A DNA stretch of 64,000 nucleotides from Halorubrum sp. Atlit-26R (GTDB lineage Archaea > Halobacteriota > Halobacteria > Halobacteriales > Haloferacaceae). Under the pieces are notes generated by a model, which was not told the DNA's origin, searched no databases, and saw only the letters and a program-made list of their open reading frames with translations. Location of the stretch: assembly GCF_003666015.1 (NCBI RefSeq), contig NZ_QPLT01000003.1, forward strand, positions 186,001 to 250,000, given 5' to 3'. The position numbers and the translations under genes were made by a program. Every line of letters begins with the position of its first letter. Position 1 is the first letter of the stretch. Of the stretch, positions 1-8,525 are shown in pieces.

Positions 1-1143
1 CTCGGGGTGGTCGTGCTGTCGCTCGCGATCGCCGGCGTCAACGGCGGGCTCCTCGCGCTCAACGACGAGACGATCCGGCGGTCGGAGCGCGCGCCGGCGA
101 TCCTCACGGCGATCGTCGTGGTGTTGATGCTCTCGATGTACGCCCACGCGCAGGGGGACCGGCTCGGCGCCAGCGTCCCCAAACGCATCTCGCTCAAGCA
201 GCTCCGCGACCGGACGCTCTCGACGGACGTGATCGAGCTCGTCGGCGGCCGCGGGCGCGTCTCCGTCGAGGTGGCGGGCGAGGTGAACGACATGGAGGGG
301 TACCCGCCGCTGCCGGCCGACACGCGGACGGCGATCCTCGACGGCGACTGGACGTTCCCCGCTGACCTCCCGCTCGCGGAGCTGGAATCGCGGTTCGCGG
401 AGCGGCTTCAGACTGAGCTCGACCTCGCCGACGTGGCGGTCCGGATCGACGAACGGGCGCGGGCGACGGTCTCGGCCGCGCCGCCCACCGGCGCGCTCTC
501 GAAGCGGGTCCCGGCCGGGAAGCGCGCGGTGTCCGTGTCGGCGCTGGTCCCGACCGGGATCGCCCGCGGCGACGTCGTCCGCGTGATCACGCCCGACCTC
601 GACGTCGAAGGAGCCGTCATCGCCGCCCGGTCCAGCGGGAAGCCGGAACCGGGCGCCGGCGCGGCACCGAAACCCACACCCGCCGCAGGCGACGGCCCGG
701 ACCCGGACGACGACGCGCGGACCGACGGCGGCGAGGAGACCGTCGCCGCCCCGCCGGCGGCGACCGCCCCGACCACGACCGGCGGCGAGGGACGCGTGAC
801 GCTCGCGCTCGACCGCTCCGAGGCGGCGGACCTCCTCCGCGCCGACCGCGGGCGCGTGCTGGTGCTGTCGCGGGGCACCCGCCGCGAGTACGAGCTCACG
901 GCCCTGCTGCGCCGGGCTGGGAAGCGGTTCCGGAAGGTCTCCGTGATCGCCGGCGGGCCGCTGGACGGCCACACGATCGGCGAGGCCGAGGTCCGCGAGG
1001 CGTACGACGTGGCCGTCCTCGCGGCCCGCCACGAGTCATGGACGATCGCGCCCGACGGCTCGCAGTCGCTGTCGGCGGGCGACGACCTGTTCGTCGTCGG
1101 GAGCCGAGACGCGCTCGACCGGTTCGCGGAGGTGGCCGCGTGA
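1..1143 (+). CDS. TrkA-C domain membrane protein, 5' end cut by window
   Basis: The frame is open from the first base, so the true start and N terminus lie outside the window. Two hydrophobic stretches are visible (about residues 5-20 and 33-48 of the visible part). They are followed by a soluble region, a Pro/Asp/Gly-rich linker (about 205-260) and a C-terminal TrkA-C (RCK_C) fold (about 305-378) with GGPLDGHTIGE and GDDLFVVGSRDALDRF. In known families this fold binds small ligands and gates K+ channels or transporters. The stop overlaps the GTG start of the next gene, which has the same architecture, so the pair is probably co-translated and acts together. No K+ selectivity filter is visible in the part present, so a regulatory rather than pore role is possible. 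Confidence 0.75.
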   Translation, partial: LGVVVLSLAIAGVNGGLLALNDETIRRSERAPAILTAIVVVLMLSMYAHAQGDRLGASVPKRISLKQLRDRTLSTDVIELVGGRGRVSVEVAGEVNDMEGYPPLPADTRTAILDGDWTFPADLPLAELESRFAERLQTELDLADVAVRIDERARATVSAAPPTGALSKRVPAGKRAVSVSALVPTGIARGDVVRVITPDLDVEGAVIAARSSGKPEPGAGAAPKPTPAAGDGPDPDDDARTDGGEETVAAPPAATAPTTTGGEGRVTLALDRSEAADLLRADRGRVLVLSRGTRREYELTALLRRAGKRFRKVSVIAGGPLDGHTIGEAEVREAYDVAVLAARHESWTIAPDGSQSLSAGDDLFVVGSRDALDRFAEVAA

Positions 1144-2453
1144 GCCCCTCGGTCGTCCCGCTTACCGCCCTCGCCGCGGTCGACGTGGGCTTCGCTCGGC
1201 CGCGGCAGGCGGCGGTCACGCTCGTCACGTTCGCGGTCGTCGCCACGCTCGTGGCCGGGGGCGCGGCGCTGGCCTACCGCTGGTACTTCCGCACGGAGAT
1301 CCCCGAGGGGGTGACCGGCCTGCTCGGCGTCTCGGTCGTCGCCTTATACCTCAACACGACCTCGCTGGGGTCGGTCGCGGTCGGCGACAATCCGGCCCTC
1401 CTCGCACCCGAGAGCGTCTTCTTCAACCTCGTCTCCCTGGGCGTCGCGGCGGTGACCGCCCCCGTCGGCCGGTACGCGGGCGACCGGCTCGCGGTCGACG
1501 TGTTCGCCCTCTCCGGCGCCAAGCAGCTCGAAGGAGAACTGAGCGGGATCGTGCGGGCGGTGGGGCGGTTCACGGCGGTGACGCTCCCCGGAGCCGACGA
1601 GATCGGCGACATGGACACGTACGACCCCGCCTCGCCGGAGAAGAAGGCGGAGCTCGCGGAGACGACCCTGCTGTTCCCGCGGAAGCTCTCCGAGGCGGAG
1701 CTCCGCGACCGGCTCGTTTCCCGGCTCAAAGACGAGTACGGCGTCGGCTACGTCGACGTCGACCTCGACGCCGACGGGAGCGTCGAGTTCTTCGCGGTCG
1801 GCTCCCGGGCCGCGGGGCTCGGCCCGACGCTCGCGCCGGGGTCGGCGGCGGTCGCGGTGTCGGCCGATCCGCCGAACAACGCCACCGTCGGCGACACGGT
1901 CCAGCTGTGGCGCGACGACCCGGAGCCGAAGCGCGTCGCGACCGGCGAACTGCGCGGCGTCGCCGGCGACGCCGTCACCGTCGCGCTCGACGAGTCGGAC
2001 GCCGAACGGCTGACCGACGAGGGCGACTACCGGCTCGTGACGCTCCCCGCGGAGCCGCAGGCGGACCGCGAGTTCGCCTCGCTGCTGCGGAACGCCGACG
2101 AGACGATGGCCTCCGTGACCGTCGCGGCCGGGAGCGACCTCGACGGCAGCACCGTCGGCGAGGTCGGCGCCGTCGTCGCCGCGGTCCGCCCGGCGGGTGG
2201 GTCCGTCCAGCCGATCCCGCCGCGCGCGTACGCCTTCGGCGCCGGCGACTTAGTGTACCTCGTCGGCAGGCCGGACGCGATACGCCGGTTCGAGACGGCC
2301 GCCGCGGCGCCGGGCGAATCGCCCTCGGCGGACGGTACGGCCGGCGCCGCGTCCGCGACCGCGCGCGACGACGAACTCGACGAGGGCGACGTCGACGCCG
2401 CGGGCGAGGCCGTCGACGCCACCGCCGATTCCGACGGGACGCAACGCTCTTGA
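1140..2453 (+). CDS. TrkA-C domain membrane protein, partner of preceding gene
   Basis: This 437-residue protein starts at GTG 1140, inside the stop region of the upstream gene (GTGA overlap). That overlap decides the start, because the longer upstream extension is arginine-rich shadow sequence. There are three hydrophobic helices (about residues 20-42, 52-70 and 85-105). A soluble middle part follows, with a second small-barrel-like region near residues 215-310. A C-terminal TrkA-C fold (about 320-398) contains DLDGSTVGEVG and GDLVYLVGRPDAIRRFE. The tail of about 40 residues is very acidic and probably disordered. It resembles the upstream gene in order and content, so the two look like diverged duplicates or subunits of one complex. 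The ligand and transport substrate are unknown. Confidence 0.75.
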   Translation: MSPSVVPLTALAAVDVGFARPRQAAVTLVTFAVVATLVAGGAALAYRWYFRTEIPEGVTGLLGVSVVALYLNTTSLGSVAVGDNPALLAPESVFFNLVSLGVAAVTAPVGRYAGDRLAVDVFALSGAKQLEGELSGIVRAVGRFTAVTLPGADEIGDMDTYDPASPEKKAELAETTLLFPRKLSEAELRDRLVSRLKDEYGVGYVDVDLDADGSVEFFAVGSRAAGLGPTLAPGSAAVAVSADPPNNATVGDTVQLWRDDPEPKRVATGELRGVAGDAVTVALDESDAERLTDEGDYRLVTLPAEPQADREFASLLRNADETMASVTVAAGSDLDGSTVGEVGAVVAAVRPAGGSVQPIPPRAYAFGAGDLVYLVGRPDAIRRFETAAAAPGESPSADGTAGAASATARDDELDEGDVDAAGEAVDATADSDGTQRS

Positions 2454-2475
2454 GTCGCCCGCGCGGGGATCCGCC

Positions 2476-2748
2476 ATGGAGTGGAAGCTGTTCGCCGACC
2501 TCGCGGAGATCGCGGGCGACCGCGCGGTGACCGTCGACGCGGAGCCGGGCGACACGGTCGGCGACGCGCTCGACGCGCTGTTGGACGCGCACCCGGACCT
2601 CCGGGACCGAGTGATGGAGGACGGGACCGTCGCGGACCACATCAACGTCCTGCGGAACGGGCGGAGCGTCCGCCACGACGAGGGGCTCGACGCCACGCTG
2701 GAGGCGGGCGACGAGCTCGCGTTGTTCCCGCCGGTGAGCGGCGGGTAG
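2476..2748 (+). CDS. samp1: Ubiquitin-like small archaeal modifier protein SAMP1
   Basis: This 90-residue beta-grasp protein of the MoaD/ThiS/ubiquitin superfamily begins MEWKLFADLAEIAGD and ends in a diglycine (FPPVSGG). In Haloferax the closely similar SAMP1 is adenylated at that C-terminal Gly-Gly by the E1-like UbaA and attached to target lysines, and it also serves as sulfur carrier for molybdopterin synthesis. The conserved DHINVLRNG and ELALFPPVSGG stretches support SAMP1 rather than a generic MoaD. It lies 22 bp after the TrkA-C gene and about 70 bp before deoxyhypusine synthase. It is probably transcribed on its own or with the upstream pair. No E1 or MoaE gene is in the window; mobA at 40.7 kb is the only other cofactor gene. 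Confidence 0.9.
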   Translation: MEWKLFADLAEIAGDRAVTVDAEPGDTVGDALDALLDAHPDLRDRVMEDGTVADHINVLRNGRSVRHDEGLDATLEAGDELALFPPVSGG

Positions 2749-2821
2749 CCGCTCCGTGAGGCCGCGGGCGACCCGCGCTCGGATCGGTCGTTTCAAACGC
2801 GCGCCGACCCCACCCGGAGCT

Positions 2822-3919
2822 ATGACCGACAGCGACGACGGGACGCGAGACGACGCGGCGGGTGCCGAGGGCGACCACGGCGACGGCGACGAACACGGCG
2901 GCCACCACCCGCACCGCGAGGAGTTCGGCGAGGACCCGGTCGGCCACACGCGCGCGAGCGCCGGGATGACGGTGAGCGAGCTCGTCGACGGCTACGGCGA
3001 CGCGGGGATCGGCGCGGCGTCTGTCAACGAGGCCGGCGACGTGCTCGCGGAGATGTTCGCGAACGACGACTGTACCGTGTTCCTCTCGCTCGCGGGCGCG
3101 ATGGTCCCCGCCGGGATGCGCCGCATCGTCGCCGACCTCATCCGCGACGGCTACGTCGACGCGCTCGTGACCACCGGGGCGAACCTCACCCACGACGCCA
3201 TCGAGGCGATCGGCGGGAAACACCACCACGGGCGCACCCACGACCCCGAGAAGACCCCGCGCGAGCACGACGAGGGGCTCCGCGACGAGGGGGTCGACCG
3301 CATCTACAACGTCTACCTCCCGCAGGAGCACTTCGCCGAGTTCGAGGGCCACCTCCGCGAGGAGGTGTTCCCGGCGCTGGAGGCCGACCCTGACGCTGAG
3401 GGGAGCGACGCCGTCTCCATCGCGGACCTCACGCGCGAGCTCGGGCGTGCGAACGCCGAGGTGAACGAGCGCGAGGACGTTCCGGAGGGCCCCGGCGTCG
3501 CGGCCGCAGCCTACGAGTGCGACGTACCGGTCTACTGCCCGGCGGTCCAAGACTCCGTGTTAGGGCTTCAGGCGTGGATGTACGCCCAGACCGCCGACTT
3601 CACGCTCGACGCGCTCGCGGACATGACCGAACTGACCGACCTCGCGTTCGACGCCGACGACGCGGGCTGCCTGCTCGTCGGCGGCGGCGTGCCGAAGAAC
3701 TTCACGCTCCAGACGATGCTCGTCACGCCGCGCGCGTACGACTACGCCGTCCAGATCACGATGGACCCCGAGGCGACCGGCGGGCTCTCCGGCGCGAGCC
3801 TCGAGGAGGCGCGCTCGTGGGGGAAATTAGAGAAGGACGCGCGCAACGCCTCCGTCTACGGCGACGCGACCGTGATGCTCCCGATGCTCGTCGCTGCCGC
3901 CCGCGAGCGCGTGGAATAG
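2822..3919 (+). CDS. dys: Deoxyhypusine synthase
   Basis: This protein of about 365 residues transfers the aminobutyl group of spermidine (or, in some archaea, an agmatine-derived group) to a lysine of aIF5A, the first step of hypusine formation. Diagnostic stretches are SLAGAMVPAGMRR, TTGANLTHD, the His-rich GGKHHHG loop, VYCPAVQDS and SWGKLEKDA. The lysine of SWGK (Lys335) matches the catalytic lysine that forms the enzyme-substrate imine in eukaryotic DHS. The ATG at 2822 follows a TTTCAAA box by about 27 bp, favouring a leaderless start. The first 30 residues are an Asp/Gly/His-rich haloarchaeal extension. The gene stands alone, with repeat E1 starting 32 bp after its stop. Confidence 0.93.
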   Translation: MTDSDDGTRDDAAGAEGDHGDGDEHGGHHPHREEFGEDPVGHTRASAGMTVSELVDGYGDAGIGAASVNEAGDVLAEMFANDDCTVFLSLAGAMVPAGMRRIVADLIRDGYVDALVTTGANLTHDAIEAIGGKHHHGRTHDPEKTPREHDEGLRDEGVDRIYNVYLPQEHFAEFEGHLREEVFPALEADPDAEGSDAVSIADLTRELGRANAEVNEREDVPEGPGVAAAAYECDVPVYCPAVQDSVLGLQAWMYAQTADFTLDALADMTELTDLAFDADDAGCLLVGGGVPKNFTLQTMLVTPRAYDYAVQITMDPEATGGLSGASLEEARSWGKLEKDARNASVYGDATVMLPMLVAAARERVE

Positions 3920-3950
3920 CGCCACGAGTGCGATTCCGACCGCGTCATCA

Positions 3951-4355
3951 TTTATAAACCGATCCGCGGTGGCGCGTGCCTGCGAGCGGCCGGAGCGAAG
4001 CGGAGGCCGCGAGTCGCACGCGCGAGGGAGTCGGCGGCGACCGTCGGGAGCCGCCGACGAGGCTGGGGAGGCGTGAGGTGCGGTCGCGGTGCTGTGCCGG
4101 GCGGGACTCAAAGGGGCAGCCGGGAGGACGAAGCACGGCGACGCAAGCACTGGAACGAGGGAGCGTCAGCGACCGAGCGCGCAGCGAGCCGCGCGAGTCC
4201 TCCCGGCTGGGGCTTTGGAGGTATCCGCCATCGATCCGTCAGCAGCCATTTATAAGTAAAGGACTGGGGCTTTGGCGGTGTTCGTCACCGATCTGCCAGC
4301 AGCCATTTATAAATAATCACCTGAGACTTTGGCGGTGTCCGTCACCGCCGATCGG
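3951..4355 (+). repeat. Dispersed structured repeat element E1 (candidate ncRNA)
   Basis: This is the first of seven copies. It starts with the TATA-like TTTATAAA at 3951, and 27 bp later the core begins (about 3981). Hairpin 1 pairs GCGGCC with GGCCGC. Hairpin 2 pairs GTCGGCGGC with GCCGCCGAC. Hairpin 3 pairs 4117-4128 (CAGCCGGGAGGA) with 4198-4209 (TCCTCCCGGCTG). The shared landmarks GACTCAAAGGGGCAGCC and GGCTGGGGCTTTGGAGG bracket hairpin 3. The tail holds three 57-bp units (CTG at 4207, 4264 and 4321), the first two ending in ATTTATAA. The element fills the gap between convergent genes. I see no coding gene in it. Confidence 0.85.
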
Positions 4356-4405
4356 CTTCTCCACCTAACTGAGCGGTCGAGAACGGCCACCGTCCCGAGA
4401 CCGAC

Positions 4406-5440
4406 CTATTCCCGCGCGTCCAGATCCGTCGCCTCGGCGAGCAGCGCGTGCGACTCCAAGGCGTCATCGTGGTCCGGCACGGTGTGCTGGATCATCACCT
4501 CGTCGACGCCGACGCGGTCGGCCAACTGCTCCAACAGTCCCGAAATCGTCTCCGGACTCCCGGATATCGCCCGCGGCCACTCGTCGTCGTCGAGCGTCGC
4601 GGGCGTCGGGTCCGGGGCGCCGCCGAGTTCCGCGACCGCCTCCTCGACGGTCGGCGTCTCGTCGCCAAGCTCCCCGCGCTGCATCCGGCGGAACGTCGCC
4701 TCCGCTGGCGCGCGCCGGCGGGCCGCCGCTTCGTCCGTCTCGGCCGCGACCGCGTTGACGGCCACCATCCCGCGCGGCTCGTCCAGCTCCCCGAGCCCGC
4801 CCTCGGGGTCGAACGCCTCGCGGTACGCCGCGAACGCGCGCTCGGCGAACCCGGGGCGGATGAACCCCGCGAAGCAGTAGCGCAGCCCCAGTTCGCCCGC
4901 GATCTCGCCGCTCGACGGGCTCGATCCCAGCACCCAGGGGACGGCCGGCCCCGAGTCCGACCCCGGCACCGAGAGGTCGCTGTACGGATGCTCGGCGGGG
5001 TAGGCATCGCGGAGGTGGTTCACGACCGCGGTGATCCGCTCGCGGTGGTCCTCGTTCGGGTTCTCGACGCGCCGGTCGGTGCCGAGCGCGCGGTCGGACG
5101 CGGGCGAGCCGTTCGCGCGGCCCATCCCGAGGTCGACGCGGCCGGGCGCGAGCCCGTCGAGGACGCCGAACGACTCGGCCACCTTGAACGGCGCGTAGTG
5201 GTTCGTGAGGACGGCCCCGCTCCCGATCCGGATCGAGTCGGTCGCGCCGGCGAGGCGCCCGAGCAGCACTTCGGGCGTGGTGCCCGCGAGGCGGTCGCCC
5301 ATCCCGTGGTGTTCGGCGACCCAGAACCGCTCGTAGCCCAGTCGCTCGGCGTGTTTCGCGGCGTCGACGGTGTTCTCGAACGCGTCCGCCGCGGTGCCGC
5401 CGCGGGGGACCGGCGAGAGGTCGACGACTGAGAGGTCCAT
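4406..5440 (-). CDS. LLM-class flavin-dependent oxidoreductase (luciferase-like)
   Basis: This 344-residue protein of the bacterial luciferase/alkanal monooxygenase superfamily is a TIM barrel using FMN or F420. MDLSVVDLSPVPRGG, RFWVAEHHGM, IRIGSGAVLTNHYAPFKVAE and GRVDLGMGRANGS follow the usual order for the group 1 LLM subfamily, and FAGFIRP lies in the middle. The closing segment SGSPETISGLLEQLADRVGVDEVMI is also typical. The start at 5440 is chosen because homologues begin with the beta-strand MDLSVVDLSPV and because GAAACGG about 27 bp upstream can serve as TATA box. Everything upstream in frame is arginine-rich and overlaps repeat E2. The substrate cannot be read from the sequence. The gene is convergent with dys and flanked by repeats E1 and E2. 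Confidence 0.88.
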   Translation of the reverse strand: MDLSVVDLSPVPRGGTAADAFENTVDAAKHAERLGYERFWVAEHHGMGDRLAGTTPEVLLGRLAGATDSIRIGSGAVLTNHYAPFKVAESFGVLDGLAPGRVDLGMGRANGSPASDRALGTDRRVENPNEDHRERITAVVNHLRDAYPAEHPYSDLSVPGSDSGPAVPWVLGSSPSSGEIAGELGLRYCFAGFIRPGFAERAFAAYREAFDPEGGLGELDEPRGMVAVNAVAAETDEAAARRRAPAEATFRRMQRGELGDETPTVEEAVAELGGAPDPTPATLDDDEWPRAISGSPETISGLLEQLADRVGVDEVMIQHTVPDHDDALESHALLAEATDLDARE

Positions 5441-5500
5441 GTCCCGACTCGGCCATCGCCGCGGGAAACGGTTTGGGTCCCGGCGGCGTCGTGGCGAACC

Positions 5501-5806
5501 GCAAGTATGGATGCTGTGCGGTGGCGCGTGCCTCCGAACGCCCGCAGGGCGTGAGGAGCACGCGCGAGGGACGCGGCGACCGAAGCGAAGCGGAGGGGGC
5601 CGCGAGGCTGGGGAGGCGTGAGGCGCGGTTGCCGTGTGGGGCGGGGCAGGACTCAAAGGGGCAGCCGGGAGGCGGGCGCAGACGACGCAAGCACCGCAGG
5701 GAGCGAGCAACGCGAGCGACCGAGGAGCACAGCGAGTGTGCGCCCGCCTCCCGGCTGGGGCTTTGGAGGTGTTCGCGGTCGATCCATACTCATTATTTAT
5801 AAATAA
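5501..5806 (+). repeat. Dispersed structured repeat element E2 (candidate ncRNA)
   Basis: This is the shortest tail of the family. A weak TATA-like AAGTAT near 5503 lies about 27 bp before the core start (about 5532). Hairpin 1 pairs ACGCCC with GGGCGT. Hairpin 2 pairs CGCGGC with GCCGCG. Hairpin 3 pairs 5662-5680 with 5739-5757 over 19 perfect positions (CAGCCGGGAGGCGGGCGCA and its complement). Only one 57-bp unit follows (5755), ending TTATTTATAAATAA. The element lies between the start of the oxidoreductase gene and the end of rpl37e; the remaining bases to 5867 show nothing recognisable. Confidence 0.83.
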
Positions 5807-5867
5807 ACGACCGTCACACGCGTAGCTACGCGAGTAAAAGCGAGAAGAAACCGAAGAGACCGCGTCG

Positions 5868-6044
5868 TCAGTTGTCGCCGGTCTTCGACTGCCAGGCGTA
5901 GTCGCGCCGGGAGGCGGACTCGCCGAAGCCGCACGAGGAGCAGCGCTCCTTCTTGACGTGGTAGGACTTCTCGCCGCAGCGTCGACACTTCACGTGAACC
6001 GTCTTGTTCTTTTTCCCCTGAGAGGGCGTACCTGCGCCGGTCAT
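5868..6044 (-). CDS. rpl37e: 50S ribosomal protein L37e (eL37)
   Basis: This 58-residue basic protein starts [14 protein letters not shown] and contains a four-cysteine zinc site in the CxxC-(11)-CxxC arrangement (Cys20, Cys23, Cys35 and Cys38: CRRCGEK and CSSCGFG). The C-terminal SRRDYAWQ stretch is also characteristic. It is a small component of the archaeal/eukaryotic large ribosomal subunit. Its ATG overlaps the stop of the upstream LSm gene (ATGA), so the two are translationally coupled, an arrangement common in archaea. It is basic, unlike most proteins in the window, as expected for an rRNA-binding protein. Confidence 0.96.
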   Translation of the reverse strand: MTGAGTPSQGKKNKTVHVKCRRCGEKSYHVKKERCSSCGFGESASRRDYAWQSKTGDN

Positions 6045-6283
6045 GCTTTGATGGTGACGACGTTATCGCCGCGTATAATCGTTGTGTCTTCGATCGCGAC
6101 CGCGAACTCGCCGTCGAGGTCGTCGTCGACGCGGTCGTCCACGTCGGCCTCGGGCTCGATGACGACGTTCATGTGCTGGTCGTAACCGCCGAGGACGCCG
6201 TAGTACGTCGTGCCGTCCTTCAGGTGTACCGTCACGGGCTCCTCGAGCGACGCTTCGAGCACGTCGAGGGGTCGTCCACTCAT
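6041..6283 (-). CDS. LSm / Sm-like archaeal RNA-binding protein
   Basis: This 80-residue protein has the two Sm motifs: Sm1 at about residues 14-45 ([27 protein letters not shown]) and Sm2 near the end ([10 protein letters not shown]). Archaeal LSm proteins form ring-shaped hexamers or heptamers that bind U-rich RNA, including tRNA precursors and small RNAs. The gene overlaps rpl37e by four bases and precedes it in the operon. A TATA-like AATAAAAATA (6309-6318, minus strand) lies about 27 bases upstream of the ATG, pointing to a leaderless transcript. It is the only obvious RNA chaperone in the window, which matters because candidate structured RNAs surround it. Confidence 0.95.
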   Translation of the reverse strand: MSGRPLDVLEASLEEPVTVHLKDGTTYYGVLGGYDQHMNVVIEPEADVDDRVDDDLDGEFAVAIEDTTIIRGDNVVTIKA

Positions 6284-6364
6284 TGTCCGTACCGGCGCCC
6301 GTCGCGGTAATAAAAATACCGGGACGCAGGCCCCGAGGCCGGTCGGTTTGACACGAACGTTCCG

Positions 6365-7696
6365 TCAGTCGTCCCCGACCGGCCCTCGCGCCAGCCGCTC
6401 GCGCACGAACGCGGCCGCCGCCGGGACCGCGTTCGCGTACAGCGCGGCGTACACCAGCTCCGCCTGACTCCGCCGGGCCGAGCCGTACCCCTCCTCGATC
6501 CGGTCGTCGACGTACCCGATTATCTCCAGCCCGGGTCGGACGAGCCGGGTCGCAAGCGGGTCGCCGCGACCCACGACCTCGCTGACCACCGCTTGCGCTC
6601 GGTCCGCGGCCGACCGGACCGACGACTCCGTCGGCACCTCCCGGTGCTCTCCGTCGCGGATCTCGCCGATCGCCGTTCGGTACGCCTCGAGCTCGGCCAG
6701 CGCGGTGCCGGCCTCGACCACGGCGATGGCGCAGTCGCCGGTCTCGACCGCTCGCTCGACGTCCTCGACGACCGACTCGGTCCGGAGGTCCCCCGTGGCC
6801 ACCAGCTCCTGTGCGACTGTCCCGCTCAGGTCCTCGTCGGCGAGCGGCTCCTCGCCGCCGACGCGCTCGCGGACGGTCGACCGCGTCCGGCTCACCGACC
6901 CCCGCAACGTCCCGGCGGCCGCGACCAGCGACGCCCATCGCGGGGTCACCCCGTCCTGTCCGTCGAGGTACGCCGCTCGGAGCCCCGCGGCATCGTCCGC
7001 GGCCGCTCTCGCGCGCTCGACGCGGCTCACCGCCTCGCCCGCTCGGAAGGGTTCGGCGACCGGATCGTCCGGGTACGTCACGCGGGGCTCGACGTATCCC
7101 GCGCACTCCGCGAGCAGCGACTCGACCGGCTCGTACGCCAGCACCGCCGCAGTCGGCGACTCGGCCCGGTACTCCAGCCCCGACGCGAGCGCCCCGCGGT
7201 CGCCGCGGACGGCGCGGCGCCGGGCGGCGAGGTCCGGGCCGTCGTCGGTCCCGCTAGCCGCGCGGTACGCGCCGCGGACGGCCGCGGCGTCGTCCCGGCG
7301 CCGCCGCCACGCGGAGAGGTCGTCGACCGGCCAGCCGTCGGGAACCTCGGCGTCCGCGCGTCGACGCGCCTGCTCGCGGTCGTCGCCGATCGCCGCGGCG
7401 ACGCCGGCGTTGGGGAGGTCCGGATCGGTCGGCACGTCGTCGAGCAGCTCGCGCGTCCGCGACTCGTGGGCCTCTGCGAGCGACGCGGGGACGCTCGCCG
7501 GGAACGGCGACGCCGGCCACTCGACCGGTCCGACGGCGTCCGACGGGAGCGACGCGGGCGCCTCCGGACGCTCCTCGCCGCCGCCGACCGGAAGCCCCGA
7601 ACAGCCGGCGAACGCCGCCGCCCCGACCGTCGCGATCCCGGCGAGGAATCCGCGGCGCGAGTTCGACGCCCGACCCGAACCCGAATCGCGAGTCAC
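6365..7696 (-). CDS. Tat-secreted lipoprotein, unknown function
   Basis: This 443-residue protein has a twin-arginine-type signal (SRRGFLAGIATVGAAAFAGC), with the lipobox cysteine near residue 32, so the mature protein should be lipid-anchored outside the cell. The rest is Ala/Arg/Glu-rich, mainly helical, with no motif I recognise. It overlaps by four bases (ATGA) the lipoprotein gene encoded before it, so the pair is translated together. A function in the cell envelope is plausible, but nothing in the sequence states it. Confidence 0.7.
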   Translation of the reverse strand: MTRDSGSGRASNSRRGFLAGIATVGAAAFAGCSGLPVGGGEERPEAPASLPSDAVGPVEWPASPFPASVPASLAEAHESRTRELLDDVPTDPDLPNAGVAAAIGDDREQARRRADAEVPDGWPVDDLSAWRRRRDDAAAVRGAYRAASGTDDGPDLAARRRAVRGDRGALASGLEYRAESPTAAVLAYEPVESLLAECAGYVEPRVTYPDDPVAEPFRAGEAVSRVERARAAADDAAGLRAAYLDGQDGVTPRWASLVAAAGTLRGSVSRTRSTVRERVGGEEPLADEDLSGTVAQELVATGDLRTESVVEDVERAVETGDCAIAVVEAGTALAELEAYRTAIGEIRDGEHREVPTESSVRSAADRAQAVVSEVVGRGDPLATRLVRPGLEIIGYVDDRIEEGYGSARRSQAELVYAALYANAVPAAAAFVRERLARGPVGDD

Positions 7697-8343
7697 GCGT
7701 CATCACCGTCCGTGCCGGAGGCCGACGCGTTGAAGACGGCCGGGGGTTCCGGCCCCTGACAGGAGCCGCTCATACCGCTGCCGCTCCCGGTCGAGCGCTC
7801 GGCGGCGACGGGGAGCCGTATCGCGAACCCGACGGTGTGGGTCTCGTCGGCGCTACACTCGACGTCCGCCGGCCGGTACGCCTCACAGAAGTCGGCGTGG
7901 GGGTGGAGGTCGTCGTTCGCGAGCTCGTCCGGCTCGACGGACACGGACCGGAACCGGACCTCCCGACACGCCCGCACGGGCATCGTGAGGAGGTACGCCG
8001 ACGCCGACTCGAAGTCGGTCGCGGCGAGGAACGTCCGGAGCCGTTCGCCCGCGCGCGTCCCGGCGAAGGTGAGCTCGTCGATATCCGCCGCCGCGACCAA
8101 CACGCGCCGCGTCTGGCGGCGTTGCGGGGCGCGCTCGTCGGTCGAAAGCGACGGCAGCTCGTCGCCGTCGGCGACCAGCGCGCCGCCGCGCTCGTCGCGC
8201 GCCTTCTCCAGTTCGTAGCCGTCGATCGGCCGGTCGCTGCTCGGGTAACTGTTCGACGCGGAGTCGCTGCCGGAACAGCCGGCCAGGGCGGCGATCCCTG
8301 ACGCGGCCGCGAGGAGGGCTCGGCGGCGGGAAACGTCCGTCAT
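7693..8343 (-). CDS. Tat-secreted lipoprotein, first gene of a pair
   Basis: This 216-residue protein begins MTDVSRRRALLAAASGIAALAGC, a twin-arginine signal ending in a lipobox (cysteine near residue 23). A Ser/Asp-rich linker follows, then a domain with scattered cysteines (for example RACREVRF, DFCEAYRP and VECSADETH). No family is recognised. GTGAAACGCTTT about 27 bp upstream may act as TATA box. The stop overlaps the start of the second lipoprotein gene, and both carry the same export signal, suggesting one surface complex or a substrate-binding pair. The gene is divergent from RNase J. Confidence 0.7.
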   Translation of the reverse strand: MTDVSRRRALLAAASGIAALAGCSGSDSASNSYPSSDRPIDGYELEKARDERGGALVADGDELPSLSTDERAPQRRQTRRVLVAAADIDELTFAGTRAGERLRTFLAATDFESASAYLLTMPVRACREVRFRSVSVEPDELANDDLHPHADFCEAYRPADVECSADETHTVGFAIRLPVAAERSTGSGSGMSGSCQGPEPPAVFNASASGTDGDDA

Positions 8344-8449
8344 CGGTGGCGATTCGGCCGAGAGCGTGAAACGCTTTGCGGGAACCGACCCCCGCCGCGC
8401 CGGACCGCCGAGCCCCCGTTCGGACGCGAACCGGCGCCGCGGAGCCGAA

Positions 8450-8525
8450 CCCGGGAGTTTTTAACGTGCCCGGGAGTACGCCGAGACACCACACTCCCGC
8501 GGGACACGGTGAGTCGCGGCGACTC
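8450..8525 (+). promoter_or_regulatory. RNase J promoter region with duplicated CCCGGGAG and hairpin
   Basis: TTTTTAA at 8458-8464 is the best TATA box in the divergent gap. It is bracketed by two identical CCCGGGAG copies (8450-8457 and 8469-8476), an arrangement that could bind a regulator over the promoter. Transcription starting about 27 bp downstream would leave a leader of about 140 nt before the ATG at 8631. That leader contains a perfect inverted repeat, GAGTCGC-G-GCGACTC (8511-8525). Function is inferred from position only. Confidence 0.4.

Noticed and set aside
7..2949. Long antisense ORFs such as 408-974 (-) and 1975-2949 (-)
   Set aside because: Expected in GC-rich DNA; arginine- or serine-rich translations lack recognisable domains and overlap well-supported genes.
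3976..4368. Arginine-rich ORFs inside repeat E1 and its equivalents in E2-E7
   Set aside because: They arise from GC-rich structured sequence, are not conserved in frame between copies, and differ in length.
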